From: an uncultured Prevotella sp.
GTDB lineage: Bacteria > Bacteroidota > Bacteroidia > Bacteroidales > Bacteroidaceae
Assembly: GCA_946999045.1 (NCBI GenBank)
Contig: CAMQBR010000067.1
Span: forward strand, 1 to 8,749
Length of the DNA stretch: 8,749 nt
Direction: 5' to 3'
Shown: piece after piece, positions 1 through 4,909 of the stretch
Layout of the letters: every line of letters begins with the position of its first letter
Position numbering within the stretch: position 1 is the stretch's first letter
Translations under genes and position numbers: made by a program
Notes under the pieces: model-generated
What the model was told of the DNA's origin: nothing
The model's input: the letters and a program-made list of their open reading frames with translations, nothing else
Databases searched by the model: none

Positions 1-1399
1 GTACAAAATCAGCACAACTCTTTTTTAATGCTGTCATCATCTCCTCGTTGGTAGCATTGAGCTTACCCAATAGTAAGTTATCACGAATACTCCCACTCAT
101 CAGCGTGTTACCTTGTGGTACATATACAAAGTTGCACCGCATCAGTGGCGACATAAGATGCTGTTCGTTGTGATTATACAAAATGATTTTTCCTTTTTGG
201 GGATGTATCAACGATAGCAGCATACGGATAAGTGTAGTCTTGCCAGCACCTGTTTCACCTAATACTGCTGTGCACGAACCAGGATAAAAGTCAAAAGTTA
301 AGTTGCTAATTACATTCTTTACACTGTCATCATAATGATACGATACTCCTTCAAATCGAATACCACACGGAGCAGCAACGTCAACAGGATCGCCTTGTTC
401 CTCTAACGGATTTTCTTCCAATTCCATTAAACGATCGGCAGCGGTAAACACAGAAACAAAAGCAGGAGCTAATTTGGTTAAATTGCGAGCTGGACCTTGA
501 ATGCGATTTACCAATTGCAAAAAAGCTGTCATGCCACCAAATGTTAATGTGTGGGCTGTCATTCTAAGGGCAGCCCATAAGAATGCAATGAGATAATCCA
601 AAGAGAAACCAAGGTTGAGAATAAGATTAGATGCAACGCTAAATGCAGTGCGTTTTACCACCCGATGTCGTAGCTCGCTTTGCGTATTTTCTAATCTATT
701 TATCATTGCATTATTGCTTTCAAGCGTCTTGATGAGCATACGGTGCTGTATCGTTTCTTGCAAAAAACTTTGCACCTTACTATCTTGGTCGCGAACCAAT
801 CTAGTAAGTCTTCGCATCTGTCCTATGTACAATTTGCTGAGAACTATAAAGATAGGCATAATGCCAACAATGATAAACGCTAGTACCTTATCCATAGAAT
901 AGAGATACAAGAATGCACCCAAGAACATTGCCAATACCGAAATGGTATTAGGAATGGTTTCTGTAAGAAATCCTACTACCGTACTAACATCTTCTTCCAA
1001 TCTGTTCAGTACATCACCCGAATGATGCGATTCTTTACCAGTCCATTCCGAACGTAAAATGCGGTCGAGCATACGTTGTTGCATACGGTTTTGTGCTCTT
1101 ATGCCCAAAAAGTTGCGAACCCATATAGAAGCAATGCTCAATGCGTAGCCACATAAAATAAATGTGCCCATGAAGCCTACAGCCCAATAAATAGAGCCGC
1201 TATAGTTTCCTGATGCTACATCTATAGCATGTTGTACAGCCCACACTTGTGCCAAACTTACAATTACTTGTAATAAACCAATAACTGCATTGAGCACAGC
1301 TTGTAATCTGTTGCCGCGCCATGCTATCCAAAGCCATTGAAAGATAATCTTTGCCGAATACTTTGGAGTAGGTATCTTTAAATATTCTCGAATGTTCAC
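1..1399 (-). CDS. Type I ABC exporter, fused permease and ATPase (3' end outside window)
   Basis: This is a half-transporter of the ABC exporter type, which uses ATP to move a substrate across the inner membrane, probably as a homodimer. I translated 466 residues. Hydrophobic membrane segments lie at about 36-58, 70-92, 150-190 and 255-295. The nucleotide-binding domain starts near residue 345, with A-loop tyrosines (VSYHYDD, 352-358), Walker A GETGAGKT (381-388) and Q-loop VPQGN (427-431). The signature motif, Walker B and H-loop lie beyond the left edge, so the C-terminal third is missing from the window, with no sign that it is broken. The start must be GTG at 1399: a TAA lies in frame four codons upstream with no ATG between, and the first in-frame ATG is residue 77, inside the membrane domain. 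The substrate cannot be told from the sequence. NAD kinase lies upstream on the same strand, about 400 bp away, so cotranscription is doubtful. Confidence 0.95.
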   Translation of the reverse strand, partial: MNIREYLKIPTPKYSAKIIFQWLWIAWRGNRLQAVLNAVIGLLQVIVSLAQVWAVQHAIDVASGNYSGSIYWAVGFMGTFILCGYALSIASIWVRNFLGIRAQNRMQQRMLDRILRSEWTGKESHHSGDVLNRLEEDVSTVVGFLTETIPNTISVLAMFLGAFLYLYSMDKVLAFIIVGIMPIFIVLSKLYIGQMRRLTRLVRDQDSKVQSFLQETIQHRMLIKTLESNNAMINRLENTQSELRHRVVKRTAFSVASNLILNLGFSLDYLIAFLWAALRMTAHTLTFGGMTAFLQLVNRIQGPARNLTKLAPAFVSVFTAADRLMELEENPLEEQGDPVDVAAPCGIRFEGVSYHYDDSVKNVISNLTFDFYPGSCTAVLGETGAGKTTLIRMLLSLIHPQKGKIILYNHNEQHLMSPLMRCNFVYVPQGNTLMSGSIRDNLLLGKLNATNEEMMTALKKSCADFV

Positions 1400-1488
1400 A
1401 ACTTTTTTTATTTATAATTATTCAGCACAGATATTTTTAATTTATAACTCAAGTTTCAAGATAAGATAATAGAACTGGAAGTACGACT

Positions 1489-1552
1489 TGAAAGGGCGTT
1501 ATAATATAGCATGAGGGGCTTGCTCTTATGTAATTGTACTATGTTCAATTAT
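1489..1552 (+). repeat. Left half of interrupted intergenic repeat (family 2)
   Basis: TGAAAGGGCGTTATAATATAGC at 1489-1510 matches the reverse complement of 4806-4827 at 20 of 22 positions. GTACTATGTTCAATTAT at 1536-1552 matches the reverse complement of 4766-4781 with one extra T. The spacers between these blocks are 25 and 24 bp and only loosely similar. The match to the other copy stops exactly where the MITE-like element begins and resumes after it. Confidence 0.6.
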
Positions 1553-1745
1553 GGGTGGTTCTATCAATTAGCTTTGACAGATTGTGAGACTATTTTTTTT
1601 TATGTCAATTTGTTTATGAGTGAAGGAGTATAGCGAGCTATACTACTGACCGAACAAGCAATTTGAACCAAAAAGAGCCCACAAGATGATAAAACGTAAA
1701 AATACTGACATAAAAACTTTATGGTGGTAATTTATAGAACCGCCT
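1553..1745 (+). mobile_element. MITE-like element copy A (internally deleted)
   Basis: This is a 193-bp non-coding element with terminal inverted repeats. The left end reads GGGTGGTTCTATCAATTAGC and the right end, on the other strand, AGGCGGTTCTATAAATTACC. It is flanked on both sides by TTAT (1549-1552 and 1746-1749), a likely 4-bp target duplication. Most of it aligns with the reverse complement of 8365-8620, but it lacks about 65 bp of the core, with the break inside a run of A that flanks the missing segment in the longer copy. An internal perfect inverted repeat, AGTATAGC/GCTATACT, lies at 1627-1644. There is no transposase frame, so movement would need an enzyme encoded elsewhere. It lies 57 bp past the nadK stop. 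I do not recognise the family. Confidence 0.75.
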
Positions 1746-1776
1746 TTATAATAGTCTCTGCAAGGAGTGAATTATT
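1746..1776 (+). repeat. Right half of interrupted intergenic repeat (family 2)
   Basis: After the MITE-like element, similarity to the reverse complement of 4734-4768 resumes. TTATAAT is shared at the junction, and AAGGAGTGAATTATT at 1762-1776 matches AAGGGGTGAATAATT (reverse complement of 4734-4748) at 13 of 15 positions, after a short gap. The match is short and AT-rich, but its order and position fit an insertion into a pre-existing repeat. Confidence 0.5.
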
Positions 1777-1801
1777 AAAGGCAGTATCCATAAAATTAGC
1801 C

Positions 1802-2695
1802 TTAAATATTAACTCTTGTGTCTGCTCCCCACATCAGTTTTTCTCTAAGTGTATCAAAGAACCTTTGTCCCAAGAGCTTTACCACTTGTATAGAATAAGG
1901 AGCTTTGCGAATACAAATTTTTGTACCTTCAGTTAGTTTATACGATTTGCCATCAATAGCTGCAAGAAAATGATGAGAACGAGATACCACCGTTAATGTG
2001 ATAACACTATTATCATTGAGCACGATAGGACGGATATTCAAACTATGCGGAGCAACAGGTGTTAAACAGATAATGGGTGTAGACGGTGTCATGATAGGTC
2101 CTGCATTCGACAGATTATAAGCCGTACTACCTGTAGGGGTGGCTACAATTAATCCATCGGCTTGATACGTTACCAAGTAGGCATTGTTAACGAGTGCTTT
2201 AATGGTAATCATAGAAGCATGGTCCAACTTTAATATGGCTATCTCGTTTAATGCACACGGACTACCACTGATGGGCTCACCATCCTTTTCCAGTTGCAGC
2301 ACTGAGTGGCGTTCCAAAAAGTATTTTCCCTCATAAATGCTGTTAATAGTATCTTTTATCTCAGTGGGGAGGATGCCAGCCAAGAAGCCTAATCTGCCTG
2401 TGTTTACACCGATAAGCGGAATATTTTTTGCACCAATTCTATGAGCGGCCTTTAAGAACGTTCCATCGCCTCCTACGGATATAGCATAATCAACATTAAA
2501 GTTGTTGCCTTCTATCATGCGCTGTTTATCAATAGGCAACTTCGCTTCTTTGTTGAGAAAGCGATAAAACGTGCTATCAATGTACACAAGAGCTCCATGT
2601 TTTTGTAGTTCTTTTATAATATTTATAAAGAGCGGAGCCTTTTGTGGTTGATATTCATTGCCAAAAAGGGCAAAACTTAGCTTTGGGTTAGACAT
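1802..2695 (-). CDS. nadK: NAD kinase
   Basis: This enzyme phosphorylates NAD to NADP in the cytoplasm and so sets the NADPH supply. The product is 297 residues, a normal family length. Family motifs in order are GGDGT (75-79, nucleotide binding and catalytic Asp), NTGRLGFL (98-105), NE (150-151), the long block DGLIVATPTGSTAYN (180-194) that binds NAD, HSLNIRP (217-223) and a C-terminal DG (248-249). The frame is open to ATG at 2764, and ATG also occurs at 2707. I chose 2695 (MSNPKLSF) because the conserved part begins there and a TATTTTTGC promoter box ends 14 bases before it, which would put both earlier ATGs upstream of or at the transcription start. A DJ-1-like gene is divergent, about 250 bp away. 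A MITE-like element lies 57 bp past the stop. Confidence 0.97.
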   Translation of the reverse strand: MSNPKLSFALFGNEYQPQKAPLFINIIKELQKHGALVYIDSTFYRFLNKEAKLPIDKQRMIEGNNFNVDYAISVGGDGTFLKAAHRIGAKNIPLIGVNTGRLGFLAGILPTEIKDTINSIYEGKYFLERHSVLQLEKDGEPISGSPCALNEIAILKLDHASMITIKALVNNAYLVTYQADGLIVATPTGSTAYNLSNAGPIMTPSTPIICLTPVAPHSLNIRPIVLNDNSVITLTVVSRSHHFLAAIDGKSYKLTEGTKICIRKAPYSIQVVKLLGQRFFDTLREKLMWGADTRVNI

Positions 2696-2708
2696 GTTCT
2701 TTTTCATG

Positions 2709-2716
2709 CAAAAATA
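2709..2716 (-). promoter_or_regulatory. Candidate -7 box for nadK
   Basis: The minus strand reads TATTTTTG followed by C, matching the Bacteroidetes -7 consensus TAnnTTTG. A clear TTG at -33 is not seen. Transcription would start near 2702, giving a leader of under 10 nt for the ATG at 2695. Confidence 0.45.
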
Positions 2717-2858
2717 CATATTTATATTGATTCTTTCGATAAAAGTAAAGAAAAAGAATGACAAAAGAAAATTTTCTACAAACGCAAAACAGTGTTAAGC
2801 ACTATCAATCATTTTCAATAAGACTGAAAGAAAAAAGGTATTTATCAAATAAATTTGG

Positions 2859-2866
2859 TATATTTG
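2859..2866 (+). promoter_or_regulatory. Candidate -7 box for the DJ-1/PfpI gene
   Basis: TATATTTG followed by CC is an exact TAnnTTTG match. The -33 region is AT-rich without a good TTG. The implied leader is about 70 nt and contains a small hairpin before the start codon. Confidence 0.5.
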
Positions 2867-2913
2867 CCATAAAATAATAAGTTCGTCCAAATTGTGTCGC
2901 ATAATAATTTAAC

Positions 2914-2927
2914 GGGCTGTATAGCCC
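2914..2927 (+). other. Hairpin in the leader of the DJ-1/PfpI gene
   Basis: GGGCT-GTAT-AGCCC forms a perfect 5-bp, GC-rich stem with a 4-nt loop, ending 18 nt before the ATG at 2946. It is not followed by a T-run, so it is not a normal terminator. It could affect translation or RNA stability; this is inference. Confidence 0.45.
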
Positions 2928-2945
2928 TAAAAAATAATATATATA

Positions 2946-3509
2946 ATGGAAAAAGTATATGAATTTTTAGCTAATGGCTTTGAAGAAGTAGAAGCCTTGG
3001 CACCCGTAGACATCTTTCGTAGAGCAGGTGTAGAGATAAAAACAGTGAGCATTACGGGCTCTGAGTTTGTAGAAACATCACATGGCGTTACTATCAAAGC
3101 TGATGTGAAATTTGAAGACATACCTAACTTTGACGATGCCGATTTGCTGATGCTGCCAGGCGGCTTACCTGGTTCTACTAATCTGAACGAGCATCAAGGC
3201 GTAAGAGAGGCCTTACTGGCTCAAAATGCTAAAGGCAAGCGCATAGGTGCTATATGTGCGGCTCCTATGGTCTTGGGTAGTTTAGGATTATTAAAAGGGC
3301 GTAAGGCTACTTGTTCTCCTGGCTTTGAAAAGTATATGGATGGTGCAGAATATACAGCCGAACTGTTTACGGTAGATGGAAATATCATTACTGGAGAAGG
3401 TCCTGCTGCCGTATTCCCTTATACCTACGAGATTTTGAAAGAATTTGTTGGCGAGGAGAAAACAAGAGAGTTACAGGTGAAGATGCAGTACGCACACTTG
3501 ATGGAGTAA
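2946..3509 (+). CDS. DJ-1/PfpI (ThiJ/YajL) family protein
   Basis: This is a 187-residue single-domain protein of the DJ-1 superfamily, close to DJ-1 and YajL in length. The nucleophile-elbow motif GAICAAP carries the conserved cysteine at C104. The supporting acidic residue is E16 in GFEEVEAL, matching E18 of human DJ-1. The PGG turn (71-73) and GEGPAAVFPY near the C-terminus are also typical. Family members are linked to oxidative-stress protection, glyoxalase or deglycase activity (disputed) and chaperone roles; older annotation as a thiazole-biosynthesis protein is not reliable. It has no signal peptide, so it is cytoplasmic. ATG at 2946 is preceded by AT-rich DNA without a Shine-Dalgarno motif, as is usual in Bacteroidetes. 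A candidate promoter and a leader hairpin lie upstream; ispD follows after 149 bp. Confidence 0.95.
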   Translation: MEKVYEFLANGFEEVEALAPVDIFRRAGVEIKTVSITGSEFVETSHGVTIKADVKFEDIPNFDDADLLMLPGGLPGSTNLNEHQGVREALLAQNAKGKRIGAICAAPMVLGSLGLLKGRKATCSPGFEKYMDGAEYTAELFTVDGNIITGEGPAAVFPYTYEILKEFVGEEKTRELQVKMQYAHLME

Positions 3510-3514
3510 AAGTT

Positions 3515-3540
3515 ACTTTCTCTTTTTGTTAAGAGAGAGT
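3515..3540 (+). other. Stem-loop after the DJ-1/PfpI gene
   Basis: ACTTTCTCTT and AAGAGAGAGT pair at 9 of 10 positions around a 6-nt loop, starting 6 nt past the stop at 3509. No T-run follows, so it is at best a weak or atypical terminator. It lies directly upstream of the candidate ispD promoter and may mark the boundary between two transcription units. Confidence 0.4.
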
Positions 3541-3544
3541 AGAC

Positions 3545-3552
3545 TATATTTG
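3545..3552 (+). promoter_or_regulatory. Candidate -7 box for ispD
   Basis: TATATTTG followed by C is an exact match to TAnnTTTG. A TTTG lies at 3525-3528, but the 16-bp gap is shorter than usual for a -33 box. Transcription would start near 3559, leaving a leader of about 100 nt. Confidence 0.45.
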
Positions 3553-3559
3553 CTGTGCT

Positions 3560-3605
3560 GGGAGTGCAGACATTCTTATTTGCAAAATAGTTTTGTCTGC
3601 ATCCC
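3560..3605 (+). promoter_or_regulatory. Long hairpin at the predicted 5' end of the ispD transcript
   Basis: GGGAGTGCAGAC (3560-3571) pairs with GTCTGCATCCC (3595-3605), giving an 11-bp stem with one bulged G. The 23-nt loop itself contains the near-palindrome TATTTGCAAAATA. The stem begins where transcription should start from the box at 3545-3552 and ends 53 nt before the ATG. No T-run follows, so it is not a simple terminator. It matches no riboswitch class I recognise. A role in RNA stability or control of ispD is inference. Confidence 0.45.
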
Positions 3606-3658
3606 TATAGCAAAAACTCATCAACGTACAAATTACAAACTAAAAATCTCATAACCTA

Positions 3659-4339
3659 ATGAACCACATCATCATTGTTGCAGGAGGAAAAGGGCTACGA
3701 ATGGGAAGCGATATACCCAAACAGTTTCTGCTGATAAGTGGAAAGCCTGTACTCATGCGAACCATTGAACGCTTTTATGCGTATAACAACGATTTACATA
3801 TTATTGTGGTGCTACCACACGAACAGCAAGACTATTGGAGGCAGTTGTGTCAAGAATACCATTTTACTATTGTACATACGTTAGTAGATGGCGGCGATAC
3901 TCGTTTCGCATCGTCTAAAAACGGATTGGCAGCTATTGATGATGACGATTTAGGTGTAGTTGGTATACACGATGGTGTGCGCCCCTTTGTATCGGTTGAT
4001 GTAATAGACAGATGTTTTGCAACGGCTAAAACACAAAAAGCCGTCATCCCAGTATTGCCTGTTACCGATACTTTGAGGTATGTGGGTGGACAAGAACAGG
4101 GATATAATGTAGTGAGAAGCAATTTTCGCATTGTGCAGACACCACAAGTCTTTGCGGTTAATGTTGCTAAAAAGGCTTTTCAGCAGCCTTATCAATCCTC
4201 GTTTACAGATGATGCTTCGGTTGTAGAAGCCATGGGGCAGCAAGTGTGTATGGTTGAAGGAAACCAAGAAAACATTAAACTGACAACTCCTTTTGATTTG
4301 GAAGTTGCTAAAGCTATTATGGCTGGTTCTATAAATTAG
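3659..4339 (+). CDS. ispD: 2-C-methyl-D-erythritol 4-phosphate cytidylyltransferase
   Basis: IspD joins CTP and 2-C-methyl-D-erythritol 4-phosphate to form CDP-methylerythritol, the third step of the MEP isoprenoid pathway, in the cytoplasm. The protein is 226 residues, normal for the family. The N-terminal CTP-binding loop AGGKGLRMG (8-16) with PKQFL (20-24) supplies the conserved Arg14 and Lys21. Further motifs are the IHDGVRPF block (103-110), the VQTPQVF block (159-165), FTDDASVVE (182-190) and the C-terminal GNQENIKLTTPFDL (201-214). The start ATG at 3659 places the nucleotide-binding loop at its usual distance. The last five residues, AGSIN, and the stop lie inside the left terminal repeat of a MITE-like element that begins at 4321, so the native C-terminus has been replaced. 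All catalytic motifs are upstream of the junction, so activity should be intact. Its own promoter and a structured leader probably drive it. Confidence 0.97.
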   Translation: MNHIIIVAGGKGLRMGSDIPKQFLLISGKPVLMRTIERFYAYNNDLHIIVVLPHEQQDYWRQLCQEYHFTIVHTLVDGGDTRFASSKNGLAAIDDDDLGVVGIHDGVRPFVSVDVIDRCFATAKTQKAVIPVLPVTDTLRYVGGQEQGYNVVRSNFRIVQTPQVFAVNVAKKAFQQPYQSSFTDDASVVEAMGQQVCMVEGNQENIKLTTPFDLEVAKAIMAGSIN

Positions 4340-4502
4340 CTTTGTTAAATTTTGAACACAAAACAATGCAAGTCGAATACAATCAAACTTGTTTGAATTC
4401 TTGAAACTCTGCCTATTTTCTATAAAAAAAACAAAGGCTAACAAAACGTATAAAAAAATACTCACGATATATGGTGGCGATTTTATAGAACGAGCCCCCC
4501 CC
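4321..4502 (+). mobile_element. MITE-like element copy C, overlapping the ispD 3' end
   Basis: This is a 182-bp element. The left end is GGCTGGTTCTATAAATTAGC; the right end, on the other strand, is a G-run followed by GGCTCGTTCTATAAAA. Flanking TAT occurs at 4318-4320 and 4503-4505. It shares with copy B the core around the hairpin TCAAAC-TT-GTTTGA (4383-4396) and the AAAACGTA...TGGTGG segment near the right end. It lacks the arm of copies A and B that contains the AGTATAGC hairpin, and is the most diverged copy. The right terminal C-run is expanded to eight (4495-4502). It contains no gene of its own, but its left repeat encodes the ispD stop codon. Confidence 0.65.
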
Positions 4503-4713
4503 TATATAATAATGTAAAAAGACTTGAGCAATAAAACCCTGCAAGAACAATATCATATGTATCTCTCCTCAATCTACTCCCCCCCCCTAAACGGCGAGGT
4601 GATAAGAAAACCCTGTAAAGGTGTCATAATCTTAGAATAGGTCAAAAAAGGTTGTTGACTTCTCTGCTAAAAAGTTCTGTAAGGCCGACATAATTAATTC
4701 ATAATGCACATTG

Positions 4714-4744
4714 TTATAATTATTCACCATTATAATTATTCACC
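4714..4744 (+). repeat. Two-copy tandem repeat, period 16
   Basis: TTATAATTATTCACC occurs perfectly at 4714-4728 and again at 4730-4744, separated by one base. The second copy runs into the end of the family 2 repeat, so it may be part of that repeat's structure. Confidence 0.7.
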
Positions 4745-4827
4745 CCTTATAGGGACAATAGAATTATAATTGACATAGTACCGTTATATATGGGTAAATT
4801 CCTCCGCTATACTATAACGCTCTTTCA
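4734..4827 (-). repeat. Uninterrupted copy of intergenic repeat family 2
   Basis: On the minus strand this holds in order the blocks found on the plus strand at 1489-1510, 1536-1552 and 1746-1776, but here the middle reads through CAATTATAATT without the 193-bp element. It therefore represents the empty target site. Just outside, AGAGC-TT-GCTCT at 4827-4838 forms a small inverted repeat. Identity is high only in short blocks, so the two copies are old or part of a larger, diverged family. Confidence 0.55.
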
Positions 4828-4846
4828 GAGCTTGCTCTCAGCACCA

Positions 4847-4875
4847 TTGTTCTAAATCGAAACATTCTTAAATTG
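4847..4875 (+). promoter_or_regulatory. Possible recG promoter
   Basis: TTG (4847-4849) and TAAATTG (4869-4875) are 19 bp apart, a suitable spacing for Bacteroidetes -33 and -7 boxes, but the -7 box lacks one T of the TTTG. It lies 35 bp before the recG ATG. This is a weak call. Confidence 0.25.
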
Positions 4876-4909
4876 TTATTCAACTTAACATAACTAATAT
4901 AAACTCAAA

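Larger units (their letters stand above)
1400..1801. other. Intergenic region between nadK and the ABC exporter gene
   Basis: This 402-bp gap holds no convincing gene. From left to right it contains AT-rich DNA (1400-1488), the left half of a diverged repeat (1489-1552), a MITE-like element (1553-1745), the right half of the same repeat (1746-1776) and 25 bp up to the nadK stop. I found no convincing promoter for the ABC gene; a TATCTTGA on the minus strand near 1457-1463 matches the Bacteroidetes -7 box only partly. Confidence 0.7.
4503..4909. other. Remaining ispD-recG intergenic region
   Basis: About 400 bp without a recognisable gene. It contains a 9-base C-run (4579-4587), a repeated AAAACCCTGYAA motif (4533-4544 and 4607-4618), a 15-bp tandem repeat (4714-4744), a full copy of repeat family 2 (4734-4827, minus orientation) and AT-rich DNA before recG. 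No tRNA or protein-like frame was seen on either strand. Confidence 0.6.

Noticed and set aside
615..902. Plus-strand open frame of 95 codons opposite the ABC gene
   Set aside because: It is antisense to a clear type I ABC exporter with a correct continuous frame, and its composition is that of a reverse-strand shadow.
1553..1745. Copy A as a CRISPR-like or tandem array
   Set aside because: There are no regularly spaced direct repeats; the structure is terminal inverted repeats plus a single internal palindrome.
1721..1936. Plus-strand open frame of 71 codons at the nadK 3' end
   Set aside because: It begins inside the mobile element and continues antisense to nadK, without protein-like features.
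3950..4465. Minus-strand open frame of 171 codons across ispD and copy C
   Set aside because: It is antisense to IspD, whose catalytic motifs are intact, and its left part is reverse-read element DNA. The translation has no domain-like pattern.
4503..4909. A hidden tRNA or small protein in the long ispD-recG gap
   Set aside because: No cloverleaf or T-loop sequence and no sizeable frame was seen on either strand; the gap is better explained by repeats.
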